DNA of 64,000 nt. It comes from Eukaryota sp. TZLM1-RC (taxonomy: Eukaryota > Metamonada: BaSk clade). The number at the start of each line of letters is the position of its first letter. The first letter of the stretch is position 1. Shown in pieces: positions 10,679 to 21,886 of this stretch. The position numbers and the translations under genes are program-made. The notes beneath the pieces are model-generated. The model ran no database searches. It was given only the letters and a program-made list of their open reading frames with translations, and was not told the origin of the DNA. The DNA lies in contig JAUPSS010000007.1 in NCBI GenBank assembly GCA_040285825.1, forward strand, positions 2,454,689 through 2,518,688. Reading direction: 5' to 3'.

Positions 10679-13600
10679 ATGACGCACACCCGTAAACCCA
10701 ACATTAAAGCTTTTGATGGCAATACGGCCACCGCCAATGTTGCCTATTGTATGACTGATTCAGCTTTCCTCTACCCGATCACTGTTTGTTTTTGTTTGAT
10801 GCGTTTCACCGCAGCCCGCATCCCCTATGAGTGGTTTCTTTGATGCCTGGTCTGGACAAGGTCGTACCAATATCTTTGGAAATACTGTTTCCACCTATCA
10901 GTTGCAATCTGAAGGTGGTTGTGCTGGTGCTCTCCATGGTGCAGCTGCTGCTGGATCTCTTGTTACCACCAACACATGCTCACAAGGCTATCTCCTCATG
11001 ATTCCCGAAATGTATCTCCTCGTCGGTCAGCTCATGCCCGCAGTCTTCCACGTAGCTTCACGAGCCGTTGCCGGTCAAGCTATGAATATTTTCTGTGACC
11101 ACTCGTATGTTGTGAAATTTATTTTAATTGTAGTGATGTTATGGCTAGTAGACAAACAGGAATTTGCATGCTTAGTTCCAACACAGTTCAGGAATGTAAC
11201 GATCTTGCTTTGGTATCTCATCTTGCTTCTATTGAAGCCAGTTTGCCTTTTTGTCACTTCTTTGACGGTATGAGAACCAGTCACTTTATCAACAAAATTG
11301 ATACTTTCACTACTGAAGAAGTTAACTCCCTATACAACTTTGAGGCACTCCGAAAGTTTAGAACCAAACGTGCCATGTCCGCTGATCAACCAACTGTTCG
11401 TGGAGGTGTAGAAAATGCTGACATCTTCTGGCAATTTGTTCAAGCTGCTGAACCCTACTTTAAGGCCGTACCTGAACTTGTTGAAGCCGCTATGGACAAG
11501 ATTTATAGTCTCTGTGGACGTCGCTATCATCTCTTTGACTATGTTGGCGCCCCTGATGCTACTGATGTTGTAGTGCTCATGGGATCTGGCGCTGCTACAG
11601 TAGAGGAAGTTGTCAACAAGTATGCTGCTGAAGGCGAAAAGATTGGTGTAGTAAAAGTTCGTCTTTTCCGTCCCTTCTCCATTGAACATTTGCTCAAGGT
11701 TCTCCCCGAATCTGTGAAGAGAGTTGCCGTACTTGACAAGGTCAAGGAAGGTGGATCTTCCGGTGAACCCCTCTATCTTGATGTTGCCTCAGCTCTTGGA
11801 GCCAACCGTCCTGGTGTTAAGTGTTACGGAGGAATCTATGGTCTTGGTGGTAAGGAATTCAACCCCACTCATGCTCTCTCTGTATTTAGATTCCTTTCTT
11901 CTAATGATGTTTTCCATGGTTTTACTGTCAACATTGATGATGATGTTCTCCACTCTAACATTCCTGTTGTAGCTCCCATTGTCACTCTCCCTCCTTCTAC
12001 CCGTCAAAGTGTCATCTTTGGTTTGGGTTCTGATGGTACTGTTGGAGCTAATAAGGAAGCTGTGTCTATGATTGCTGATGAGACTGATCTCTATGCTCAA
12101 GCCTATTTCCAATATGATGCGGCCAAATCTGGTGGTTTCACTGTTAGTAATCTCCGTTTTGGTCCTGAAAACGTCAGTGCCCCTTATAATTGTGAAAATG
12201 TAGACTATGTTGCCTGTCACAACCCTTCTTATCTCACCAAGTTTGATATGGTTAAGAAACTCAAGGAAGGTGGAGTCTTTGTTCTGAATTCTCCTCTCAC
12301 AAATGAACAAATGGACAAGCACTTGCCTGCATCAGTTAAGAAGAGTTTGGCGGTGAAGAAGGCTCAGTTTTATAACATTGATGCTGCCGGTATTGCCGCT
12401 TCTGTTGGCTTAAAGGGACGAATTAATATGATTATGCAAACTGTTTTCTTCCAATTGTCCAAGGTTTTACCCATTGAACGCGCTATTGAACTCCTGAAGA
12501 ACTCCGTTAAGAAGACTTATGGTAAGAAGGGAGACGATGTTGTCAACATGAACATCAAGGCAATTGATAGTACAATCGAAGCTTTGATCCCTGTAGAATA
12601 TCCCAGTTCTTGGGGAGATATTGAAGTTGCCAAGGTTGAAAACACTGAAGCTGGTTACATCAATGATATTGTCTTGCCAGTTGCCCGTCAAGAAGGTGAT
12701 TCTATCCCTGTTTCCAAGTTTAAGGATGTTGTGGGTGGTGTTGTTCCTACTAATACTACCCGTGTCGAAAAACGTGACACTGCTATTGCCATTCCTACAT
12801 GGGATGCTTCCAAATGTATTCAATGTAACGAATGTTCTACTGTGTGTGCTCATGCCGCTATTCGTCCATTTGTCATTAGCAACCCTGAAGAACTTCCTGA
12901 GAACACAGAATCCATCAAACTCAAAGCTGGACCCAAAGGAGAAGATCTCCAATACAGAATCCAAGTGTCTCCCTATGATTGTTTGAGTTGCAACGTTTGT
13001 ATCAATGTCTGTCCAAAGGATGCTCTCACAATGACTGATGCTAATGATGAAATGAAGTCTACTGAAGCTGCACGCTGGGAAGCCGCTCTTCGTCAACCAA
13101 GAAAGGATAAGAGCTTTGGCAACAAGGCTAACCGTGAGGTCCAATTCAAGGAACCAATGATTGAGTTTAGTAAAGCTTGTACTGGCTGTGCTGAAACAAT
13201 GTATGCCAAAATGCTCACCCAGCTATTTGGTGACCGTCTTCACATTGCAAATGCTTGTGGGTGCTCCCTTGTATGGGGTGGTATGTTCCCCACCACTCCA
13301 TGGACTGTCAACTCTCGTGGTCAAGGTCCTGTTTATGCTGGAACTCTGTTTGAAGATTGTGCTGAATTTGGTCTTGGTATGACTGTCGCTCTCAAGGAAC
13401 GCAGAACTCACCTTACTAACACCATTAAATCTGCTATTACTACCGAGGCAGTTCAAGGAGAGCTCTTGGACCTATTCAACAAATGGATTGAAGAAAATGA
13501 ATCTGGATCTGATTGTGTTGCAATTTCCAATGATATTAGTGATGCGCTCCGAGACAAAGTTAATGAGCAAGGTCTTCAATTCATTATTGACAATCAATCT

Positions 13601-14312
13601 CTCTTACGTCGTCCTTCTCCCTGGATTATTGGAGGTGATGGGTGTGTTTACTTATTTATTCACTTATCCTAGATGGGCTTATGATATTGGCTATGGTGGT
13701 TTAATGCATGTTCTGTCCATGGGAATCAATGTCAATGTTTTCATTTACGATACTGAAGTTTACTCTAATACCGGTGGACAAGTTTCCAAATCTACCAACA
13801 GAGCTGCAACTGCCCACTTTGCTTCCACTGGTAAAAAGCAACGTAAGAAGGACTTTGGTACTGAACTTTTGTTGATGAAGAACATTTATGTTGCTTCTGT
13901 TGCTATCGGACATAACCCAACACAAGCCCTGAAAGCTATCAAGGAAGCTGAAGCTTTTGACGGACCTTCTGTTGTTATCGGTTATTCTCCTTGCATTGCT
14001 CATGGAATTAAGGGTGGAATGGGTAATACTTTGGAACACTCTACTCTTGCTGTTGAATCTGGCTACTGGCCTCTTTATCGTTACAACCCTGCTTTGGCTG
14101 AAGCCGGCAAATCACCCCTCACCATCGATGCTAAGAAGATTAAGCGCTCTGTTCGTGATCTTGCTGCTACTGAAGTTCGTTTCACTCAACTTCAACAATC
14201 ACATCCTGAATTGGCCGAGGAATTGATGTGTGATTTGGAAAAGGATATTTTGTTTAGAAATGGTCTACTTGAAAACTTCAAGAATTTTTATGAAACTCTC
14301 GCTAAGAATTAG
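10679..14312 (+). CDS. PFO: pyruvate:ferredoxin oxidoreductase, 4 exons
   Basis: Exons 10679-10783, 10815-11104, 11134-13641 and 13673-14312 (introns of 31, 29 and 31 nt) give 1180 residues, normal for the single-chain enzyme. Landmarks are: N-terminal DGNTATANVAY...YPIT|PASPM across intron 1; DHS|DVMASRQTG across intron 2; LFRPFSIEHL; two 4Fe-4S clusters (CIQCNECSTVC, CLSCNVCINVC); the third cluster/TPP domain CTGCAETMYAK...NACGCS; and GDG|WAYDIGYGG with NTGGQVSKSTNRAA for TPP-Mg binding across intron 3. It converts pyruvate and CoA to acetyl-CoA and CO2 while reducing ferredoxin. No obvious organelle-targeting leader precedes the first domain (MTHTRKPNIKAFDGN). A hydrogenase gene lies upstream on the same strand. 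Confidence 0.96.
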
Positions 14313-14536
14313 CTGTATTATTTAGAATTGTTTATTGTTCAGTAAATTTTTTTGTATATAAGCCGTTCTTGTCTCTGTGATATTTGTTTTGTACAACTTG
14401 TTATGATCTCCCCCATATTGAAATAAATAATCAGTTATCTTGGTTTAAAGAATTTCATCCTACTACTTCATGAGTATATTATGTCTAGTGTTGAAGCTAT
14501 CCAAATCCTTTTGAAAATTGTGGCATTAATTTTGAC

Positions 14537-14636
14537 TACTGTAATCACCCAAATACAAGCCAGACCCAAATACAATTCCTGAATTTATGCGGCTTGTATT
14601 TAAATTTCATTGACTTGTATTTGGGTGATGACAGTA
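14537..14636. mobile_element. 100-bp mariner-like MITE with terminal inverted repeats
   Basis: Positions 14537-14559 and 14614-14636 are inverted copies matching at 22 of 23 bases. The ends read TA|CTGT... and ...ACAG|TA, which fits Tc1/mariner TIRs flanked by TA target duplications. The interior is about 50 bases, non-coding, and repeats CCAAATACAA. It lies 0.22 kb past the PFO stop. Confidence 0.75.
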
Positions 14637-14882
14637 TTTATCTGAGTGGGAGGATATTGTTTAATTGTGACCGAATTGGGGTTTTTCTAAATTTGTATTT
14701 TTTGAAAGTTTGATTAAAAGTTCCAAACCATCTTGAATCTTGTAAAAAGAGGGGAACCACTCATGTATAGACGCCACTAGTCCTCCTTGCCTAGCTGTTG
14801 CGCTTGTGTCCATCCTCCTGATGGCTATCTATCACCTGTTTCTGATTAGGTTAGTCAAACTGTACCCACATTGTCTAAATGA

Positions 14883-15104
14883 GTCAATCACAACCGATTC
14901 TTTAGTTCATCAGGTGGAATTAAAGACATATCAGCCTCTTCACATGTTCTTCTTCTCACCAATTCTGGTCATGTTTATGCTTGGGGAAACAATGGTTTTG
15001 ACACAGCCATGCCAGTTGAGGGTGAGGATTCTGTTCAATTCGATCGGTGTCAAGTTTTACCAAATGCTCCTCCAGCTATTCCAATTCAGTGTGTTCAGTT
15101 CTGA
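14883..15104 (+). pseudogene. RCC1-repeat fragment
   Basis: An open stretch from 14883 encodes GGIKDISASSHVLLLTNSG followed by HVYAWGNNGFD. This is the hallmark of one RCC1 beta-propeller blade. It stops at 15102-15104, and I cannot connect it to further blades, a start codon or clean splice sites. A GTTAGT..TTTAG stretch just upstream (about 14849-14905) could be an intron. Nearby 15183-15300 contains GTAGGT..TTCAG, another possible intron. Either it is one exon of a small divergent gene or a remnant of an RCC1-family gene; decay seems more likely. Confidence 0.4.
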
Positions 15105-15779
15105 GTTAATCAGGAGGTTTACATTGTCCGAGACACCTCGAAATCCCATGTTTCGAACACTAATTGAGTTTGTTTTCACTGAACATTTGTCCTATTTGAA
15201 CACGATTTGCGAAGGTCATTCTTATGTCGAAGGTAGGTTTATCACCAAGACTGCAATAAGCAAAAGATTTTCCCTCTTTAAAATTAATTCACGTTTGTAA
15301 TTCAGCTGATGCATCAATTTGTCTCACAGATCTTTGTCTTCGTTGCTTTGAAAGCAATGATCTTGTAGAATCAATTATCTTTGAAAACGATCAATTTCTT
15401 GTAGAACTTCACTCCTTTCCTTGGTGGATTTTGTACAATGAAAGTTATGACATATGCTTCAGGTTTGACACTTGGGACGATTCCCCTTCATCTTGTTCTT
15501 CTAGTAATGAATGTTGACAGGAATTTGGAATCTTTGATTCTTTCAATGTGAGTTATGTTCCTTATTTTAAACCTTCCTTTTGTGATGAATGAGTTATAAA
15601 TGTTACATATAATTTATCTAATCAACAACAATAACCACACATTATAGCTCAAACAAATGTTCGATTGCTGTCAGAGTCAGCAACATCAACGTATTTATGA
15701 TTTTCCTTATTATTACTTATTAATCAAAATTCAACCAAAGTTCTGGATGAGCAAATTTGATAATTTTCTATAAACCAAT
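15105..15779. other. intergenic, no gene recognised
   Basis: Beyond a possible continuation of the RCC1-like fragment (an open stretch around 15305-15520 ending in a stop), nothing could be assigned. Confidence 0.35.
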
Positions 15780-15900
15780 ACTTTAGTATTTCCAACGATG
15801 TCAATTTTTCTTCGATGACTTGGGTTATGAAGATATAGAATTTTAGCTTTGTAATATAGTTTTTAAATGAAATAAATCATATATTTAAATACAATTTCTT
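15780..15900 (+). mobile_element. 3' stub of RLE-type retrotransposon
   Basis: The plus strand encodes DDLGYEDIEF and then a stop near 15846, followed by an AAATAAAT-type tail. The same EDIEF-stop plus A/T-rich tail ends the copies at 17.4 kb and 60.9 kb; the copy at 25.7 kb ends EDIEL. Only the last few dozen codons survive, the usual result of severe 5' truncation. Confidence 0.5.
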
Positions 15901-16245
15901 ACGATGTATCGCAGGTTTGTATATCTGATTCTGTGGGTTATTGGAGTTTTAGGTTTCGTGTTGGTTTCCTAGGGTGTTAAAATATATTCATATTTAATGT
16001 GTTGAGTTTTGAAAAACTTGTACGAAATACTTCCATATCCGAAATAATTGAGAGATAACGTAATGTCTTCTCTTCAGTGTAAAATTCCACTCTCATAAAC
16101 TGAAATATTGAAGACTGTCTTGACAATACAACGAGGTCTCTTTATTCACTGAGAACATCCAATATACAACCATGCTGAAGTAGAACATTCAATTATGTAT
16201 TTATTTAATTTTCAGGAAATATTCAACAAAAGTATTGAAAAACTG

Positions 16246-16318
16246 CTCCCTGACTGGGACTCGAACCCAGAGTCGTTCGATTAAAAGTCGAACGCGCTAC
16301 CAATTACGCCATCAGGGA
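16246..16318 (-). tRNA. tRNA-Lys (UUU)
   Basis: On the minus strand a 73-nt cloverleaf folds cleanly. The acceptor stem is TCCCTGA/TCAGGGA and the D arm contains AATTGGTA. The anticodon stem TTCGA/TCGAA holds loop CTTTTAA (anticodon TTT), and the T arm is CTGGG-TTCGAGT-CCCAG. The discriminator base is G, and no intron or encoded CCA is present. The B box (GGTTCGAGTCC) is the internal Pol III promoter element. Confidence 0.95.
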
Positions 16319-16960
16319 CCCTGATGCAGATAGGGGTCACACCAGAATTGTATGATGGTTGTAAAAAAATCCATCACATCAGAATGTTGGCAGAAACAAC
16401 ACTTCAAACGTTTTCTCCTTATGAATAACTATTTCATCGCTGGTAAATCAACAAGAATGATGATATATCAAATTTCTACAAGTCGTTTCGGTTTTCTGTG
16501 AAACAACACGAGACTTTGTGTCTATGGTGTGTGTAGAGAAAGTGTTATGTTGTTGATCATTTCTTCACACATACAATTTTCAATAAAAAAGTCTGTAAGA
16601 ATCAGAGATATCAAACACAGCTTATCAAACACTGGTGGATTGGTTTCTTCACTGATAATCTTGTTAACCTCTGATAATTGATGAAGAACATACCATATTG
16701 GAACAAGTACAGCAAGTTTGCTGATTTTTCAGTGAATTTTTTGACAACACATATCAATTCAAGCAGAGGATGGTATAAGAGAAATCTATGAATCTTTTAA
16801 AACAATAAGAGCAACATCATTGTGTTGTCCTATTGAAGTCATTTATTGATGAACATTTATCACCAATAATCATCGAGATATTTGCTTTCACCAGTTTTCT
16901 ACACAATCTCACTGGTGAAGTTCCAGGATTTCAACACAATTCCAAACAAACTTTAGATTG
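16319..16960. other. intergenic, no gene recognised
   Basis: AT-rich sequence between the tRNA and the short interrupted ORF. No RNA gene, repeat or coding stretch stands out. It presumably includes the upstream region of the ORF at 16961. Confidence 0.4.
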
Positions 16961-17095
16961 ATGGGTCAACGTGCTAGTTCATTATCCAGCAAGTCTGTTT
17001 CAACGGCTGATGTTTCTTCAGACATACACCTCATTCCTCAAAATGCATCTTCTTCCCCTTTAAATTCCCAATCCGTGCCATCAGCTACAGGATAA
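16961..17095 (+). pseudogene. short ORF with N-myristoylation-like start, interrupted by a retroelement
   Basis: The ORF encodes 44 residues beginning MGQRASS and continuing as a Ser-rich, low-complexity segment. Gly2 with Ser at position 6 fits an N-myristoylation signal. The stop at 17093-17095 lies exactly where retroelement coding sequence begins in another frame (AAAAAATATGAAGAACC = KKYEEP). The simplest reading is the first exon of a host gene cut by the insertion. No downstream continuation was found after the retroelement, so a chance ORF cannot be excluded. Confidence 0.35.
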
Positions 17096-17450
17096 AAAAT
17101 ATGAAGAACCTTTTGCACAGTTAGGTAGAGTGGAACATGTAAAATATCAGTTTGTGCCGTTTGCAATTTCTCTTTTTGGCAATATTGAACCTTCAGGGTT
17201 GCACTTTTTGGAAAATTTTAAAAAAGTGTTACTGAATAGGTCTGGTAAAACAATGAACTCCACTTTCTGGTTAAATAGAATTGTTTTTTGCATTTTCAAG
17301 TCTATTCTTACAATGATTTCAAAGGCACTTTTAGCTATTGGTGTACAATATGAACGTAATGCTGTGAGTAGGTTTAGTAATAGTGACGCTTGTTTGGAGG
17401 ATATTGAATTCTAGATGTGTTTTTTATCTCAATAAATTTTCCAGTTAAAA
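17093..17450 (+). mobile_element. 5'-truncated RLE-type retrotransposon, subfamily B
   Basis: The element encodes KKYEEPFAQLGRVEHVKYQF and continues to CLEDIEF-stop at 17414, followed by CTCAATAAA, CCAGTT and an A-run. The minus-strand copy at 60.8-61.8 kb is nearly identical in protein sequence and 3' tail, so both belong to one recently active subfamily. Only about the last 100 codons are present. Confidence 0.75.
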
Positions 17451-17939
17451 AAATACACCATAATTTATATTTATCGATAAAATTTATCGGAATGGAAGGT
17501 TGTGATGATAGTTAGCAAACCAGTTTTAAACTTCGAATTGTTATATTCAGTACAAGTGATCCAGTACCATTGCGTAAGAGGTTGATTAAATTTGTCCATC
17601 CTGAGCTAAATGCCGTATTGATCAGAAACAACTATGACCGACAAACCAAAATTTCATAAAACAGTGAAAACCAGAAACAAATGTGTATCATGGATTGACA
17701 CTCGTGTTGATTTTCAGAAAGTCAATTTTGTAATTAATTATATTGAATTGAAGTAAAAGCAATATGGAAATTTCTCACCAATTCATATGGCAATCAATCC
17801 CGTCATTCAATAGATGACGATTTTAGTAGATACAATATTCAGTTAAGGTTTATTGTGAAGTTAAAAAATGTGTCTGTTCCTCGAATAATCTATTTGAAAA
17901 ATTTCGATTATTGAATTAGCAAATCGTATTTATTGAATT
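17451..17939. other. intergenic between two retroelement copies
   Basis: AT-rich, no coding stretch. A short palindromic ATTTATCGATAAA-type motif occurs near 17470. Otherwise nothing is recognised. Confidence 0.4.
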
Positions 17940-20560
17940 TGCACACTTGATTAAATTAAATCATAACTAATGGGACGATTATCATTAAACCAAGATTTCC
18001 TCTACAAAATCTTGATTTGCTTGCTGTCTAGCTAAAGCTTCTCTAATTCGATTGAAAAACCGCGGTAATCTATTAATAATGGCAAATTGAATCCGTGAAC
18101 GCCATAAAAAAATATCAAATCTTTTCATTGTTTTTTCTTTCACCATTTTTTGGAAGTCATCCAAAACAGTTTCTGATTCAACTGATAATCTTCCATTTAT
18201 CGAAAATGGGAAAGCAATAAAAACCAGCTGTGTATTTCTATCGACATTTACATTTTCAATTTCTTTTTCATATTTTCTATGTTTTTCTTTTGCTTTAAAA
18301 TCCAGAGCAGCCACACGATTAAGATTTCTTCTGTAAACCAAAGTATCGTTTGCAACATTACATGAGACAAAGTCAACAATAGCTTCGGAATTATCAATCC
18401 AATCACAGTATACATCACCTCTATCATCAGAACCAAAATTATTCAGAGAAAGTGTTTCCTTCAGCAGGGGCTCTTTGATACACGTTATCCTTGCAGTTTG
18501 TGCCATATTAAAAACAGTGTCTCTAACAGCATCATGTAATGAAGAACGATAAGTTATCAATTTAGAGCAATTCAGAGCATGGCGCAAAGTGAGTTGAGGT
18601 GAATTCGAACAAATGCATTTTTCTATTGATAATGATTGATTAATGGGGATGTTCAAATATAATCTCATTTTTGTTACAAATGCTTCATTAGAGGCACACA
18701 ATTCAAATCTTCGTGGTACTATGGTTACAAAAAGTGAAGAATCTGACGACTTGTTTTCCCAAACACCCTTTTCCAATAACAATGAGTGAAGATCTTGATT
18801 TAAAACAGCCGAGCTGCAAATATTATTATAAAGATCTTTTTCATACATTCCAGTCAATCTTTTCTGTAATGTTCGAAGAGTATACTTCAAATTTAAAACA
18901 TTTTTTTCTGGAATATTGCCATTGAATGATTGGGGAAAACATCGACCCCATTTTTCTACATCAATTCTTGAAATTTCTTCATTTAATGCAAAAACAGTGG
19001 AACTTTGCGTTGTCATCAATAAATCTTCCCAATCTGCAAATCTTTCCGAAAACTCAAAGATTGCATTTCTGCATCCACCAACAAAAGCACACGAGGTAAG
19101 AATAGAAGCCTTCGTCCACCCTTAACCACCATAATGTGGACTAAGGTAAGCATGATCTGGAATTTGAAACATTTTACATCCCAGTAATTGCGACAGAACT
19201 TTTGCACGTAACTCATTAAACTTTTGAGCCAAAGGTCTAGTGACGAGAGGATCTGTAGATCGAAATATATGATTAAAATTGGAACTAAAACACAGTCTTA
19301 TAATGGTAAATTTGATGTGTATTTTTTAAATCTAAATTCATCATTCGGTCAATTTTGTCAGAAATTGAGTTCAACTTTTCAAACAATTTTTTGGTAATTT
19401 CATCATTATTTCCTAAAAACGAACCCAAATGACGAATAGCATCAATTGAATATAATTTGGCTTGAATTTCAATATCATCAATTATTGTGGAAACTGGAGA
19501 ATTCGATAACAAAACACATTTAAGTAAATTAAGTCGGAGAATAATTTTGGTAAATAATTCTTTAAAACATACAGTTGCTTTTTTCACAATATTTAAATCA
19601 CCAATAAGCACAACATCATCCATATATGCAATCATTTTTAGTGAAGGAAACATCTCTTGAATTTGCAGTAGAATAGGATGAATGGCCAAACAAAACAAAA
19701 GAGGTCCCAACGGATCTCCTTGCTTTACGCCACTTGATGAACTCAAAATTGATGTAAATTAGATTATGTGCATTATGTTGATAGAAAATATGGTATTAAT
19801 TCCGGCATATATTGCAATAGAGCACCATGGATACTGCGACGACTTAGTGAATTGAAAGCATTACTAAAATCCATTGACATGCAAACATTGGATTCATTTT
19901 GACGAAATAAGACATCAGTAGCAAAAATCGCTGAAGAGACTCCATCTGTAGTATTTATACCATATTGAAAGGGTAATAAAATCTTTTTAGCTTTTTCATT
20001 GAACCTGCTTAAGCAACATGCAGAAAAAATATTGTGTAAGCTCTCAGAGACTGCAATAGGACGAACATCCATTTTTGAATTTTTGACAAGTGCAGTCAAA
20101 CGAGAACTTCTTAATTCTTCTGGGTATTTGCGTTGACTAGATAATATTTGGTTGAAAAATTTGGTCAATAAACCAAGGCAATCTTCTGAAGAAATAATCG
20201 CGGCTTTTACATGATCAATAGTAATACCAGAAAGTCCGGCAGATTTACCACGAGGTCTCTTTTTGATAACCGAAAAAACTTCTGATGGCATCAATGGATA
20301 ATTTTCCCAGTATGTGCCGTAAAAATTTTGATCCATTATAGGGTCTTCATAAGGATGAAGTATTTTCAATTTATCTATTGTATTTTCATTGTTCGGTGCT
20401 TTAACTCCAGGACTTAAAGCTGACAAAGCCTTGGACCATTTGTTGTCAAAGCATTTGTCTTCAAAAATTTTACTTAATTTCTCGGATGACTGATTTCTCG
20501 GTGCTATATTAGTTAAATCTTCGGAAATATTAAGGAAATTTTGTTCAGCAAATCAGTATT
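17940..20560 (-). mobile_element. RLE-type non-LTR retrotransposon, subfamily C, most complete copy
   Basis: On the minus strand, 20426-19773 carries reverse transcriptase motifs RGKSAGLSGITIDHVK, DVRPIAVSESLHNIFS and the catalytic-Asp motif MDFSNAFNSL. Then 19746-19285 carries SGVKQGDPLGPLLF and the catalytic AYMDD. The 344-residue block 19019-17985 carries the endonuclease region: CICSN...LRHALNCSK, YRSSLHDAVRD, RGDVYCDW...AIVDFV and KHRKYEKE. The order RT, Cys/His knuckle, PD-(D/E)XK matches R2-like elements, which insert by target-primed reverse transcription. Coding continues upstream of 20426 to about 20560. Frame breaks near 19760, 19290 and 19120 show the copy is inactive. No 5' end, N-terminal zinc fingers or gag-like ORF are visible. 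Confidence 0.82.
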
Positions 20561-20599
20561 GAAAAAAATACAATTTTATTAATGGAACAGTCACATTTT

Positions 20600-21880
20600 A
20601 CAACTCAACAACAAATTTTAATTAATACTGATTCTACTACGAACCCCATTAACTAAATGACGGAAGATTTTCGCTATTCAATTGTTGAGCAACTCGATTG
20701 TTATAAAACTCTGTATTGTTATTCAAAATGGAGTTAAAATAACGCGGAAGAGCTTTAAATAACGAAAATACAATTCTGTTCTTTCAACTCAAAATATCCA
20801 ATAAACGATTACTTTCTATGAGAAGTTTCCCTAAATCATCTAAAAACTGAAGACCTTCACTTCCAATGGTACCATAAATTGATATAGAAATTGGAACAAA
20901 TCTGGTATTTCTACTTCTTGTTCGATTGAGACGTTGAAGAAGAACTTCGTATTTTGATTTCTTAGAATGTTCTGCAACTTTAAGTAAATGTTGAATAACA
21001 GAATTAAAACTCCTTTTCCACGGAGATATGGTGGTACAATCGATCAGTAGTTCAAGTCCATCGTACCAAGCACATTGAATTTCACCTTGTTTTGGGTCAA
21101 ACTGAAATTTAATTCATCAAACAGTGATTCTAAACGCACTGAATTGATGAGCACATTTTGACAAATCGTAAATACAATCAAAAACAGCATTGTGGATAAT
21201 TGATTTGTTTTGAGTGAATTTGCAGCATGAAATAACATGATCAAAAGAAGCATAAGCACCACGTTTGCATCTCATATTTGATAAGCATTGATGAGGAGGG
21301 AGATTAAATGTAATTCACATAACTGTCAAAAATTAAATATCCAAAAGCAGTAATCAAAAACGGCGAGGAACTTGAGAGATCAAGCAAGATAAACTGTTTC
21401 GAAACGAATTTAAATTACACAAAGAAGTCAAAAAAATTTCAAAGAAGAATCACCGGAGTTGTTAGCCAAGCTAATTTGATTGTTCAGTCATTCAGCTTCG
21501 AAATAATTAATAATCTTCTTCTGTAGTATCGGAACAGTTCTTAAAAAATTTGGTAAATCTTGAATTTCAATCGAGGAGAAGTCCACTCTTGAGGAAAATA
21601 AAGATTTCCAGAAATCATAAGAACAATTTTCTAAAAAGTACGTAAACATTTCATCGCAACTGAAGAAGAGTTATAAGCAAAATAAATCCATTGATGAGGA
21701 AACCATAAGGCAAGTTCATATAAAAAGTTCTTGATTCCGCCTAAAAACGCAGCATTTGAAAAAATAGATGAACGTGTTAGGCCAATACCACCGTAGCTAT
21801 GCGATCTAAATGCATGAAGCGGAATATCATCAATATTATTGATGTTTAGTACTGGCCCCAAAAACTCAATATGGTATTAA
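20600..21880 (-). mobile_element. decayed RLE-type retrotransposon copy, third subfamily
   Basis: The minus strand at 21861-21631 encodes YGGIGLTRSSIFSNAAFLGGIKN-like sequence, matching GGIGFTESSILCQSAILGGCKN of the copy at 26.4 kb. Toward 20.7 kb it encodes a ...GSEGLQFLDDLGKLL..KNRIVFSLFK tail typical of the family. Many stops and shifts interrupt it. It ends a few bases before the RecQ start codon and lies head-to-tail with the element to its left. Confidence 0.6.
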
Positions 21881-21886
21881 ATACAA

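Noticed and set aside
14806-15300. 164-codon plus-strand ORF
   Set aside because: It is a shadow frame. The RCC1 motif HVYAWGNNG lies in another frame of the same stretch, and this ORF has no recognisable domain.
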